Shown: piece by piece, positions 15,499 through 23,369 of the stretch
How the letters are laid out: the number at the start of each line of letters is the position of its first letter
Numbering within the stretch: the first letter of the stretch is position 1
Virus record (IMG/VR): IMGVR_UViG_3300044681_000388
Location: 1-39,404 of that record
Direction: 5' to 3' (one strand)
DNA from: a virus
DNA length: 39,404 nt
Notes under the pieces: model-generated
Database searches by the model: none
Told to the model about the DNA's origin: nothing
The model's input: only the letters and a program-made list of their open reading frames with translations
Position numbers and translations under genes: made by a program

Positions 15499-16290
15499 AT
15501 GGCTACTACTGTAACTGCGTGGGTCCGCATAAACCCTGCCCTGACAAATGCTTCAGCATTAACACAAAATGATTCAGTGCAGAATGTTGTCCCACTTATT
15601 ATTCGTCTTCTTCCAGCAACACCAGACCAAATTGCAGAAGATTTCCAACTTCCATACAACCCGTTGCAGGTTACTTACGGTGATCTATCTGATGAGGTTA
15701 CGCAAATTGCGCGACCTGGAACTACACCGATTATTGCTTTCAAGTCACATCGGTTGATGACTGTTGACTTTTCGTTCATAGTTGCGCAACCAGGCGACGG
15801 GCTTGCCACGAGTGTTGATAGTTCTTTGCAGAATTTGCGTAAATTTGCTGCGAGCAGTAATAGGGTTATTTCTTTACTCAATTTTGATTCGTTGACAAAC
15901 ACGCCTTTTGTTTTCCGTAATTCCACTCAGGAACGTCTTACTGATGGACTGTTTTTCAATATTGTTTCTCTTGAAATTCAGAGTGTCAGAAGGAACAAAA
16001 ACAATGAGATAACTCAGGCGAATGTCAACATTAGTCTCGTTGAAAATAGGAATCCGCTGATTAATGTTGCGTTCATTCCGCCACTGAAGTACACAAAAAA
16101 ACCAGGAAAATGTTCTAATAAAAAGTATCGGCGGAATAATCCGGGGAAATGCCCCAAGAAGACCGAGAAGGTTACCTCTCCTTCGCAGTCTGAATTGTCA
16201 AGAGCGACGGCTGCAAATAATGCCTATGCGCAAAAAGATGGATTTACGCGATGCTTCTTTAACGCAGATGGATCAATGGTCTGTTCCTGA
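15499..16290 (+). CDS. Baseplate/tail protein after the tape measure (gp53/XkdP position), Cys/Lys-rich C-terminus
   Basis: A 263-aa protein starting two bases after the tape measure stop. The first 190 residues resemble the beta-rich N-terminal part of LysM-type baseplate proteins (XkdP/T4 gp53 role), with 'YNPLQVTYGDLSDEVTQIAR', FKSHRLMTVDFSFIV and a long stretch of strands (FRNSTQERLTDGLFFNIVSL). A LysM domain is not apparent. Instead the C-terminus has a lysine/cysteine-rich repeat (KPGKCSNKKYRRNNPGKCPK) and ends with CFFNADGSMVCS; the four cysteines could form disulfides or bind metal. Its stop overlaps the hub gene start (TGATG). The baseplate role is inferred mainly from order. Confidence 0.6.
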   Translation: MATTVTAWVRINPALTNASALTQNDSVQNVVPLIIRLLPATPDQIAEDFQLPYNPLQVTYGDLSDEVTQIARPGTTPIIAFKSHRLMTVDFSFIVAQPGDGLATSVDSSLQNLRKFAASSNRVISLLNFDSLTNTPFVFRNSTQERLTDGLFFNIVSLEIQSVRRNKNNEITQANVNISLVENRNPLINVAFIPPLKYTKKPGKCSNKKYRRNNPGKCPKKTEKVTSPSQSELSRATAANNAYAQKDGFTRCFFNADGSMVCS

Positions 16291-17276
16291 TGATTACTTC
16301 CGATGTTCTTTCGATACAAAACCACGATACTTTGCAGAAAGTGGAATTTGCACAAGCGGTGACTGAATTGCGTGTAAATTATGACATCAATGGGTGTTCG
16401 CAGTTAACCGTGAACGTTGCTGATTACAAAATGCGAATGTGGGATAACAACTATTTCCAAGTGAGCACACCAGTTTTGTTTAAGGGTGAACGATTTCGCA
16501 TAGCATCAACCGAAATTTCGCAGGCTGATGGTGAATATGTAAATGTTAAACTGGAAATTCGCACTGAGGCTGTGCAAAAAATGAAAGAAGACAAGACGCC
16601 ACAGTCCTACAGATCGTCAACTGGTTTTGAATTTGCAAGAAAGGTGGCAAACAAGTTTGGACTTGAGCCGATAATTCAGGAGGTCGCTGGTGTAAAACAG
16701 GCGACAATCAAAGTAAAAGAAAAAAACAATAAAGAGTCTGTTTGGGATGTCCTGCAAAGATCAGCGCAAGATATCCAATTCATGTGCTTCGTTGCGGATG
16801 GAAGATTGTTTTATGCGTCACCGCAGTGGCTTCTTGGAAGATGGGGGTTGGAGTCAACGCCTGGTGCGACATTCGAGGTGTATAGGGGTAAAACAGAAAA
16901 ACGCACCCTTCTGTATGTTCCTTTGATTTACCCCGCAGACCCCAAGTTGAACTATTTCTTGTTGCAAATGCCCAATATGCGAAGGTCTGAAGACTCACCG
17001 AAGGAGTCGGAGGGGACGGCGCAATTGTGGGCTGGTGACCGCTACGAGGAGGGAATTGGAAGCGCCTACAATCTTCGTGCCGGAATGACGGTTGTTGTGT
17101 ATGGGATTAGTGGATTCAATCAAGCATATTTAGTCACCTCAGTTGATTACCAGTATGGTGTTTCGGAACCCGTCGAAGTTGCTTTTGCTACTGTGTCCAA
17201 GTTGGCTCCTGCCGATAAAGCAAAAATTGACGAAAAGGTTTCTGAGGTAACTGTAATCTCGGGTACTGGAGGATGA
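16290..17276 (+). CDS. Baseplate hub protein (XkdQ / gpD / T4 gp27-like)
   Basis: A 328-aa protein whose order of parts matches tail hub proteins: a beta-rich first half (DINGCSQLTVNVADYKMRMW; FKGERFRIASTEISQADGEY), a middle with FEFARKVANKFGLEP and 'VWDVLQRSAQDIQFMCFVADG', then RLFYASPQWLLGRWG and a final strand-rich part with GMTVVVYGISGFNQAYLVTS. This is the classic gpD/XkdQ pattern of a protein that forms a ring under the tube and holds the spike. It overlaps the upstream stop by one base and is followed by the spike-like gene. Confidence 0.8.
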   Translation: MITSDVLSIQNHDTLQKVEFAQAVTELRVNYDINGCSQLTVNVADYKMRMWDNNYFQVSTPVLFKGERFRIASTEISQADGEYVNVKLEIRTEAVQKMKEDKTPQSYRSSTGFEFARKVANKFGLEPIIQEVAGVKQATIKVKEKNNKESVWDVLQRSAQDIQFMCFVADGRLFYASPQWLLGRWGLESTPGATFEVYRGKTEKRTLLYVPLIYPADPKLNYFLLQMPNMRRSEDSPKESEGTAQLWAGDRYEEGIGSAYNLRAGMTVVVYGISGFNQAYLVTSVDYQYGVSEPVEVAFATVSKLAPADKAKIDEKVSEVTVISGTGG

Positions 17277-17277
17277 T

Positions 17278-17691
17278 GTGGTTGTAAATTTGAACGACGG
17301 TTTTGAAAACTTTCAGCGTGCAGATTCGCTTCAGAGAATTGACATTGATTTTTCGTCCATACACATCGGCGTCGTCACCGCTGTTAGGTCAGCCACGAAC
17401 ACCGTTTTTGTGAAGATTCCAGCAATCAATGAGAATGCCGAACTGGGTCCCTTCAAGTGCCTTCAACCTTTTACAAATGTTGTTGAAACACCCGTCAAGC
17501 AGACATTGACGACAACATCTGGCTCTGACCCTGACGGTGGAACCTTTCTTACGAGTGCAAGTTTGAGTTCCACCACAACAGACATTCAGGGTGTCTACGG
17601 TACTCTTAATTTGCCAAGTGTGGGCAACCGTGTTTTGGTCGTATTAATGAATAACTCGTTTGATGAAGGTGCGGTGATTGGAAAACTATGA
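17278..17691 (+). CDS. Baseplate spike / OB-fold protein (gpV or gp5 N-terminal-like)
   Basis: A 137-aa protein starting with GTG 17278; nearby ATGs are out of frame. 'IHIGVVTAVRSATNTVFVKI' and 'LPSVGNRVLVVLMNNSFDEG' frame an OB-fold of the kind found in gpV and T4 gp5, which connects hub and central spike. The usual triple-beta-helix needle is absent, so the spike tip may come from another protein. Its stop overlaps the gp25-like start by four bases. The fold assignment is from pattern and order. Confidence 0.68.
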   Translation: MVVNLNDGFENFQRADSLQRIDIDFSSIHIGVVTAVRSATNTVFVKIPAINENAELGPFKCLQPFTNVVETPVKQTLTTTSGSDPDGGTFLTSASLSSTTTDIQGVYGTLNLPSVGNRVLVVLMNNSFDEGAVIGKL

Positions 17692-17990
17692 ACACACTAA
17701 GACTCCCCATCCGTTTTAAGACAAATTATTCAATGGAAACTATTGCGGATAATACTGACGAGTACTACGCAGTCCTATTGGCAGACTCTCTCCGCATTGA
17801 GCCTGGCGAACTTCCAATCAGCACATCTTTTGGCGTTCTGGACCCATCATTTGAATACCAAACGCCCCTAAAGGCGGTGCAAAATGCCGCCCGCCATATC
17901 CCAGAAATTTCTATAACAAATGTTTCGTCTAAACTGGATAATACGGGAAAAATCCTGCTCAAAGTTGATTTTACGATTAAGGAATCCTGA
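17688..17990 (+). CDS. Baseplate wedge protein, gp25-like (GPW/XkdS type)
   Basis: A 100-aa protein with the features of gp25-like wedge subunits: a strand (TLRLPIRFK), a helix region with 'DEYYAVLLADSLRIEPGELP', GVLDPSFEYQTPL, and the closing ISITNVSSKLDNTGKILLKV with VDFTI. gp25-like proteins start sheath assembly and join it to the baseplate. It is coupled to the spike gene before it and shares one base with the gpJ-like gene after it, the conserved order in myophages. Confidence 0.8.
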   Translation: MNTLRLPIRFKTNYSMETIADNTDEYYAVLLADSLRIEPGELPISTSFGVLDPSFEYQTPLKAVQNAARHIPEISITNVSSKLDNTGKILLKVDFTIKES

Positions 17991-19165
17991 TGGCTTCACC
18001 AGATTTTTCAAACTACATTGACCTAACACTCTTTGATACGACGGCGAACACTATCTACAATGACGCCGTTGAGTATGCAAAGACATCTTTTCCAGAGTTT
18101 TCCCCACGTGTCGGAACAGTTGAAAATGCGATTCTTGAGGCTTTTGCTCACGCGTCGTTTAATTTGACCTCCACCATCAATCGTCTACCCGATGGATTGA
18201 TGGAGGGGTTGCTCAAACTTATGGGCTTTTCTAGAATTGAAGCAACACCGGCTTCTGGCGTTATTGAAATTGAGGTGACAATCAATACTGGCGTCACGAT
18301 TTCTGCTGGGACAATAGTTTCCTATGATGTTTTTGATACTGGTGGCGTACTCACACAGTATCTTTTTGAAACAACCGAAGATTTGACGATTGCATCTGGA
18401 AACACCAGCGGAACAGTAAATGTCGTTGCTGTTGCTACCGAGGAATACCCAGATATACCAGTCCCACAGTCACTCACGCTCGTTTCAACAACACCGTATG
18501 TTTTTCAAGTTGAGTTGCAAAGCCTCAGTACGGTAGGAACGAATACAGAATCTGATGAAGAGTATTTTAATCGAGCAGTCAGGTATCTTGCCTCCTTGTC
18601 AACCGCAATTGTTACAGCAAACCAAATGACAAATTATGTTTCCGTGACATATCCAACGGTTTCACGATTTAAGGTTTACGATTTGACGGATTCTTCGGAT
18701 ATGGATTTCACTGCAGCAGATGCCGCCGGAGAGGTAACAGTTGCATTATGTGATAGTGCTGGCGACCCCATTGAAACTGAGCAAAAAGCAATAATCCAGT
18801 CGGATATTGAATCTAGGGTTGTTGCTGGGTTGAACATAAATCTTTATGACATGCAGACATTTGATGTTGATGTAACCGCAACAGTTGTGGTTGAAAGTAA
18901 CTATTCAACGGCGACAGTTTCTCTTGCGGTATCGGAGGCTATTGAGAATTATCTTTCGATTAGCGGATGGGACTGGCAACAAGGTATTTCACAGCAACGC
19001 CTCTCCGCAATTGCGTCAAGGGTTCCTGGTGTTTCGTACATCATGTCTGCGTCTTCGTCGCTGCCAACATCGGTGCCAGATTTGGCGACTGAAAGTGCTG
19101 GCGATATAACTATTCTTGAAAAAGGAGCAATTCCAATAGGCTCATGCACAACAACGGCGGTTTGA
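17990..19165 (+). CDS. Baseplate J-like protein (wedge, gpJ / gp6-like)
   Basis: A 391-aa protein of the Baseplate_J family. The N-terminal helical part has 'VGTVENAILEAFAHASFNL'. The middle shows the hallmark beta domains: ATPASGVIEIEVTINTGVTI, SAGTIVSYDVFDTGG, FETTEDLTIASGNTSGTVNV. 'TESDEEYFNRAVRYLASLST' and 'FKVYDLTDSSD' follow, then the C-terminal 'VEVTATV'-like region (FDVDVTATVVVESNYSTATV) and VSEAIENYLSISGWDWQQG. The protein forms the baseplate wedge that triggers sheath contraction. The order gp25, gpJ, gpI is as in P2 and Mu. Confidence 0.88.
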   Translation: MASPDFSNYIDLTLFDTTANTIYNDAVEYAKTSFPEFSPRVGTVENAILEAFAHASFNLTSTINRLPDGLMEGLLKLMGFSRIEATPASGVIEIEVTINTGVTISAGTIVSYDVFDTGGVLTQYLFETTEDLTIASGNTSGTVNVVAVATEEYPDIPVPQSLTLVSTTPYVFQVELQSLSTVGTNTESDEEYFNRAVRYLASLSTAIVTANQMTNYVSVTYPTVSRFKVYDLTDSSDMDFTAADAAGEVTVALCDSAGDPIETEQKAIIQSDIESRVVAGLNINLYDMQTFDVDVTATVVVESNYSTATVSLAVSEAIENYLSISGWDWQQGISQQRLSAIASRVPGVSYIMSASSSLPTSVPDLATESAGDITILEKGAIPIGSCTTTAV

Positions 19166-19166
19166 T

Positions 19167-20453
19167 GTGCTGTCAACAGTAAACTATATTGATGCTTCTG
19201 AGCGAAAGTTTATCGAACCGGGGTATTTCGCAACACTCTCTGGCGGGCTATGGAATTCTGACGCCACGATTTCTGCAGACCCAATAACATACCAAGATTT
19301 TTCCTTCGGCTCAATTTTTGTTGATGCAGTTGCTGAATCTGAAACAACTTACAACATTTGGTCTAACCCAGCGACAGACATCCCATCGCAATATGCAATC
19401 ACGCTTGATGTAGAAAATACTGATTATATTGAGGCATTTTGCTGGGTTCGTCCAACCAAAAATTGCACCATCTCAATTAGTACGCAGTTAACAGAAGTGT
19501 ACCTTGACGAAACGACGAACGATTTTATGCTTTCTTCTGATTCAGAAGATGTTTATCAGGGGGCGACTGGTAACCATACGATTGCCGTCGGTATTGCTGA
19601 CGAACCAATATGGCATTTGGTAAAAGCAAAACTGATTCAAATCCCGTCTGACGATGCACAATATTCAATTGGTTTAAAGATTAGCGCAGTATTTGATGAC
19701 GAAACATCTCCTGGCGAATTGAACATTTCGCGCCCGACAATTATCAGAACACACGCAATTTTTTTCAACGAAGCATTACAGGAAACGTATATCTTTATCC
19801 CCGATGTTTTCTTGGATCGAGATACTGCAGATTTCACATCCAATGAGGTGACATACCCATTGATGCGTTTGATTGATGTTGCTACAGATACGGCGCACCA
19901 TGTTGCCCAAAAAATTGACGAAATTCAATATCTGGATATTGAATCAGGATTTGACAGCACTGATTCGGAAACATATAGCACACTTATCAACCCGTCGTAT
20001 TCCGATGTGCCGACACTTGAATGGCTTTCGCAGTTTAGGGGACGAAATCTTGTTGTGACATATGAACCGTCAACTGAAGGTGAGGAGTGGCAACAATTTG
20101 TTCTTGACAGTTCAACACTTGACGGAACAGATGTTATTGCGACCGCGACACCGTCAACATCTGGTATTTCTGGAGGTGTTGAAGAGTATTTCAGATGGCA
20201 GGTACAAACAGGGAATTACGGTCACAATGCAGGGACAATCAGCGCAATGATTTCTGCTGTTCAACTTTTTTTGACTGGAGAAAAAACCATCAACTACTCC
20301 ACTACCCCGACAAACATATACATTGAAACAAGTATCACTGAAACATACGGGTCGGATGACTTAAGTATTGGCGATGCTAATCCTTACATTCTTGAAATAA
20401 TTGAGCCTGCACGACCTCTTGGTATGACAGTTACACATGTATTAACTGCTTAG
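19167..20453 (+). CDS. Baseplate protein, tail protein I-like, with an added N-terminal beta domain
   Basis: A 428-aa protein starting at GTG 19167. Residues about 1-190 look like a beta-sandwich domain, possibly carbohydrate-binding (FATLSGGLWNSDATISADPI, IEAFCWVRPTKNCTISISTQ). The C-terminal half looks like tail protein I: 'IPDVFLDRDTADFTSNEVTY' with LMRLIDVATDTAHHV, then PTLEWLSQFRGRN, RWQVQTGNYGHNAGTISAMI, and 'YILEIIEPARPLGMTV' at the end. gpI links the baseplate wedge to the fibres. The extra N-terminal domain is not in ordinary gpI and may bring a receptor- or fibre-binding function. It follows gpJ as expected and ends this transcription block. Confidence 0.68.
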   Translation: MLSTVNYIDASERKFIEPGYFATLSGGLWNSDATISADPITYQDFSFGSIFVDAVAESETTYNIWSNPATDIPSQYAITLDVENTDYIEAFCWVRPTKNCTISISTQLTEVYLDETTNDFMLSSDSEDVYQGATGNHTIAVGIADEPIWHLVKAKLIQIPSDDAQYSIGLKISAVFDDETSPGELNISRPTIIRTHAIFFNEALQETYIFIPDVFLDRDTADFTSNEVTYPLMRLIDVATDTAHHVAQKIDEIQYLDIESGFDSTDSETYSTLINPSYSDVPTLEWLSQFRGRNLVVTYEPSTEGEEWQQFVLDSSTLDGTDVIATATPSTSGISGGVEEYFRWQVQTGNYGHNAGTISAMISAVQLFLTGEKTINYSTTPTNIYIETSITETYGSDDLSIGDANPYILEIIEPARPLGMTVTHVLTA

Positions 20454-20473
20454 ATATTTACTTTCATATTTGA

Positions 20474-20501
20474 TTGGCATAAAAAGGTAAACTTGTAGTA
20501 T
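20474..20501 (+). promoter_or_regulatory. Promoter before the small-gene/fibre block
   Basis: TTGGCA (20474-20479) and TAGTAT (20496-20501) are 16 bases apart in the 67-base gap after the gpI-like gene, and GGGAG (20512-20516) precedes the next ATG. This is the clearest sigma70-like promoter in the window. It would drive the small gene, the holin candidate and perhaps the fibres. Confidence 0.65.
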
Positions 20502-20520
20502 CCCTAAAGACGGGAGAAAT

Positions 20521-20787
20521 ATGGACGATCAAGAAAACATTGACGATCCAGCAATCGTTGAAGTTGACCCCGAAATGGATGAATTGCGCAAGGTATTGCG
20601 TAATACCATGTCGGAAAAACTCATAACGAATTTCGTCATTATTGCCGAAGTTACCGATGAGGATGGTCAATCGCTGTCCCTGTCCGTATCTGACAGCATT
20701 ACGCCATGGCTGGCGTATGGGATGATTAACAGCGCTCTGGCGATGCTAGGGTCTGGAGAATACCAATTCCCTTCAACGGAAGAATGA
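20521..20787 (+). CDS. Hypothetical small acidic protein
   Basis: An 88-aa acidic protein with a strong ribosome-binding site. The first 20 residues are mostly D and E; a helix (MDELRKVLRNTMSEKL) is followed by strands (ITNFVIIAEVTDEDGQSLSL) and 'WLAYGMINSALAMLGSGEY'. The strand-then-helix pattern with 'TPWLAYGMINSAL' occurs in small phage and actinophage proteins of unknown function. It is the first gene behind the 20474 promoter and is followed by the holin candidate. Function unknown. Confidence 0.65.
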   Translation: MDDQENIDDPAIVEVDPEMDELRKVLRNTMSEKLITNFVIIAEVTDEDGQSLSLSVSDSITPWLAYGMINSALAMLGSGEYQFPSTEE

Positions 20788-20795
20788 GGCTAATA

Positions 20796-21032
20796 ATGGA
20801 TAAAAACATCAAAATGAACCTTGGTGACCAGGCGGTTAAGGGTGCAGTTCTCGGCGCTCTTGCGTACTTTGGCGACGCTTTCGGTTTGGATGCCACGCAG
20901 GTTGCGGTCGCCATGCCGGTTGCACTGACAATCCTCGCTTGGGTTTCTACGAAGATTGGTGACAAGGGCACGACAGTCTTGTTCCGTGTTGTCAAGCAAG
21001 CGGCAGCAGCACAGGCAAAGAAAAGCAAGTAG
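20796..21032 (+). CDS. Small membrane protein, holin candidate
   Basis: A 78-aa protein when started at ATG 20796, which has GAGG upstream; an ATG at 20784 in the same frame overlaps the previous stop and adds four residues. After MNLGDQAVKGAVLGALAYFG there is one strong hydrophobic segment, QVAVAMPVALTILAWVSTKI (about 38-57), and a basic, lysine-rich C-terminus (KQAAAAQAKKSK). Size, a single strong helix and a charged tail suit a class II/III-type holin, and it sits after the baseplate genes, but no endolysin is beside it in this window. It could also be another small membrane protein. Confidence 0.5.
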   Translation: MDKNIKMNLGDQAVKGAVLGALAYFGDAFGLDATQVAVAMPVALTILAWVSTKIGDKGTTVLFRVVKQAAAAQAKKSK

Positions 21033-21058
21033 TTTCAAGCCACGCGCATTTGCTACCT

Positions 21059-21088
21059 TATACTTGTAGACGACACAAAATGTCGTCT
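21059..21088 (+). promoter_or_regulatory. -10-like box followed by an 8-bp inverted repeat
   Basis: TATACT (21059-21064) is followed after three bases by a perfect inverted repeat, AGACGACA and TGTCGTCT (21068-21075 and 21081-21088) with a five-base loop CAAAA. No T-run follows, so it is not a normal terminator. It is placed where a transcript would begin, 19 bases before the fibre-cluster gene at 21107, so it could be an operator or a 5' mRNA hairpin. No convincing -35 is present. Confidence 0.5.
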
Positions 21089-21106
21089 CCGAGTGTGGGG
21101 TAGTAA

Positions 21107-21457
21107 ATGCTTGCTGGAAGGTACAACATAGTCTGTGACCAAGGGTCAACCTTTCAAAGGGTCATAGAGATTAAAGGTTTAGACAATTCTATTCTCAACC
21201 TTTCTGGATACACAGCCAGAATGCAGGTTCGTCGAGAAATTGACTCAACAACTACGCTGATTGAACTGACCACAGAAAACGGTCGAATCACCATTTACCC
21301 ATCCCTTGGAACGATTGAACTCAATCTCACCTCAACCGAAACTGCGGAACTGGCACGGGGCGGCTATTACGACTTGGAGATAATTGACACCTCCAGTGGG
21401 GATGTCCAGAAAGTACTTCGTGGAGAGTTCAGGCTTGAAAAAGAGGTCACCCGATGA
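21107..21457 (+). CDS. Hypothetical virion-associated protein (fibre-linked beta domain)
   Basis: A 116-aa beta-rich protein with the pattern of small phage proteins near tail fibres: 'YNIVCDQGSTFQRVIEIKG', 'LNLSGYTARMQVRREIDST', and 'YYDLEIIDTSSGDVQKVLRG'. I recall the 'G..f.r.i.....g.pi.L.gytarmqvR' motif as frequent in phage fibre clusters, of unknown biochemical role. It opens the adhesin block behind the 21059-21088 site. Its stop overlaps the next start (ATGA). Confidence 0.65.
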   Translation: MLAGRYNIVCDQGSTFQRVIEIKGLDNSILNLSGYTARMQVRREIDSTTTLIELTTENGRITIYPSLGTIELNLTSTETAELARGGYYDLEIIDTSSGDVQKVLRGEFRLEKEVTR

Positions 21458-21663
21458 CCACTCCAACACCCATCACTATTGGCGTGACTCTCCCTGATGG
21501 AAATTTTAATGCTGTAGTTGAAGATCAGAGAAACATTGTAACCATAAACGAAGAAACCCCCAATACGGTTATTGTTACCGTGCCAGGGATAAACGCCTCA
21601 ATTTATAGTGCTTCTATTGTTTACGGTAGCGGTGCGCCTTGGACTATTGAGGTTGAAATCTAA
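21454..21663 (+). CDS. Hypothetical 69-aa protein
   Basis: A 69-aa protein between two overlapping gene junctions (ATGA at its start, TAATG at its end), which makes it very likely to be translated. It is beta-strand-rich (ITIGVTLPDGNFNAVVEDQR, NTVIVTVPGINASIYSASIV) with no charged cluster or motif. It probably belongs to the fibre assembly, as its neighbours do; no function can be assigned. Confidence 0.6.
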   Translation: MTTPTPITIGVTLPDGNFNAVVEDQRNIVTINEETPNTVIVTVPGINASIYSASIVYGSGAPWTIEVEI

Positions 21664-22013
21664 TGCCCACATACATTCCGTCCGATTACGGCAATATCGG
21701 AGATATTTACATTGATGTTGAGACCGGAGATTTCTACGGTCCGAAGACTGAGAGTGGTTGGCCAGATACACCATTTTTTACGGCTTTAACATCTGTAACT
21801 GTTGATGCGGCGGTTCTAAATGACCGACATGTACATAGCCAACCAGTGGCGAGTGCTACTTGGGTGATTACCCATGCACTCGGAGGACGGCCATCAGTAA
21901 CGGTCGTTGACTCTGGTTTGACGAAAGTATACGGGGAAATAGTGTATGATAGTGACACACAAGTAAGAGTTATTTTTTCGGCTCCTTTCAGCGGTTTCGC
22001 GTATTTAACGTGA
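21663..22013 (+). CDS. Tail fibre-associated protein with 'HxLG.RPSV' domain
   Basis: A 116-aa protein. The N-terminus (YGNIGDIYIDVETGDFYGPK) is the short 'G.iY.d..tGdfYGPK' unit common in collagen-like phage fibres. The C-terminal part (HVHSQPVASATWVITHALGG then RPSVTVVDSGL and FSAPFSGFAYLT) is a small domain frequent at the ends of phage fibre and adhesin proteins. It is probably a virion decoration or fibre tip unit. It overlaps the previous gene by one base. Confidence 0.65.
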   Translation: MPTYIPSDYGNIGDIYIDVETGDFYGPKTESGWPDTPFFTALTSVTVDAAVLNDRHVHSQPVASATWVITHALGGRPSVTVVDSGLTKVYGEIVYDSDTQVRVIFSAPFSGFAYLT

Positions 22014-22021
22014 GGTAAATA

Positions 22022-23314
22022 ATGGCGCAAAAGTTCCTAACAAACCTTGATCTTAACCAGAACCAACTGGTTAATGCAACATTTGAGGTTCTTGCAACCG
22101 ACCCCAGCAGTGGGAACTTTGAGGGTCGCCTTATTTACAACTCCACCGAAGACACAATCAAGGTTTATTCGGGTTCAGCATGGCGGAAAATGCTCCATGA
22201 CGTCGTTGCTGGTGGCTCTTATACTGATGCGCTCACGATTTCTGAATCCAATGGGCAGATAACACTCACCCTAAACCTTGCTGACACCGACAGCGCTGGT
22301 CTTCTTTCAAGCACATTCTGGAATGACCTCAATGATGCGACCTCTGCTGCTACGGCAAGCAAACTCGTCAAGCGCGACGCCAATGGAAATATCAGCGTTG
22401 CCGACCCGACATCTGATTCGCATGCCGCAACCAAGGGCTATGTTGATGCCGCTCGTTCTGGTCTGGATGTTAAGCAGTCTGTTCGTGTTGCGACAACGAG
22501 CGCAATCAATATTGCGACAGATTTGGAAGACGGCGACACCATTGACGGTGTCACCCTTGCGACTGGTGATCGAGTCCTTGTCAAGAACCAGAGCACTGCC
22601 TCAGAAAACGGCATCTATGTTGTCGTCGCTTCTGGTGCGGCAAGCCGCTCAACGGATGCAGACAGCAATGCTGAAGTCACGGCAGGAATGTTCACCTTCG
22701 TTTCTGAAGGTTCAACCAATGCTGATTCGGGATGGGTTCTTACTACCAATGACACAATCACGCTTGGGAGCACCTCTCTTGACTTTGCACAGTTCTCTGG
22801 TGCTGGTCAAGTAACAGCAGGTGACGGTCTAACTAAGACCGGCAACACCCTTGATGTTGTTGGAACAACCGACAGAATCACAGTAAATGCTGACAGTGTT
22901 GATATTGCATCTACTTATGTTGGTCAATCAAGCATCACCACGCTCGGCACAATTTCCACGGGAACATGGGAAGCCACGGATGTTGGTGTCGCACATGGTG
23001 GTACTGGCGCCTCCACTGAATCTGGTGCCAGAACAAATTTGGCTTCTGCGTCGTCGGAAGCATCAGGTCGAACAACGAGCACACCGACACTTTCTCGTGT
23101 TTCCAAGCAGGGTTGTGCTGCGAGCGTGGGCGGTGTTTCAACAACGACCGTAACCCACAACTTCAACACTGTTGATGTCGTTGTTCAAGTTTACGAAGTT
23201 GCAACTGGCGCCACGGTAATCGGTGATGTAACACGAGCAAACTCAAATACGGTGTCAGTTGTTCTTAACGGAACTATTAGCGCGAACGACTACACCATCG
23301 TCGTCACGGGCTAA
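22022..23314 (+). CDS. Tail fibre protein
   Basis: A 430-aa fibre protein. It begins MAQKFLTNLDLNQNQLVNA, followed by the W-rich mini-module 'FEGRLIYNSTEDTIKVYSGS' AW. The middle has a domain common in phage fibres, with AARSGLDVKQSVRVATTSA, DGDTIDGVTLATGDRVLVK and QSTASENGIYVVVASG, then 'TDADSNAEVTAGMFTFVSEG'. The C-terminus has 'CAASVGGVSTTTVTHNFNTV' with VVVQVYEVATG, a beta-sandwich found at fibre ends. The region is threonine- and serine-rich throughout. It is the first large adhesin gene, likely receptor-binding or attached to a branching fibre. It shares its first five residues with the next fibre. Confidence 0.78.
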   Translation: MAQKFLTNLDLNQNQLVNATFEVLATDPSSGNFEGRLIYNSTEDTIKVYSGSAWRKMLHDVVAGGSYTDALTISESNGQITLTLNLADTDSAGLLSSTFWNDLNDATSAATASKLVKRDANGNISVADPTSDSHAATKGYVDAARSGLDVKQSVRVATTSAINIATDLEDGDTIDGVTLATGDRVLVKNQSTASENGIYVVVASGAASRSTDADSNAEVTAGMFTFVSEGSTNADSGWVLTTNDTITLGSTSLDFAQFSGAGQVTAGDGLTKTGNTLDVVGTTDRITVNADSVDIASTYVGQSSITTLGTISTGTWEATDVGVAHGGTGASTESGARTNLASASSEASGRTTSTPTLSRVSKQGCAASVGGVSTTTVTHNFNTVDVVVQVYEVATGATVIGDVTRANSNTVSVVLNGTISANDYTIVVTG

Positions 23315-23320
23315 TATCAA

Positions 23321-23352
23321 CATTGGCTTCGAGGAGCCAATGACAATATAAC
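23321..23352 (+). promoter_or_regulatory. 8-bp inverted repeat overlapping a promoter-like sequence
   Basis: CATTGGCT (23321-23328) and AGCCAATG (23335-23342) form a perfect stem with a six-base loop in the 55-base gap between two fibre genes. No T-run follows. TTGGCT (23323-23328) and TATAAC (23347-23352) are 18 bases apart, so the stem covers a possible -35. It may therefore be an operator, an mRNA hairpin or a weak terminator. The stem is seen; the role is inferred. Confidence 0.45.
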
Positions 23353-23369
23353 CGAAAGCGATTGAGGTC

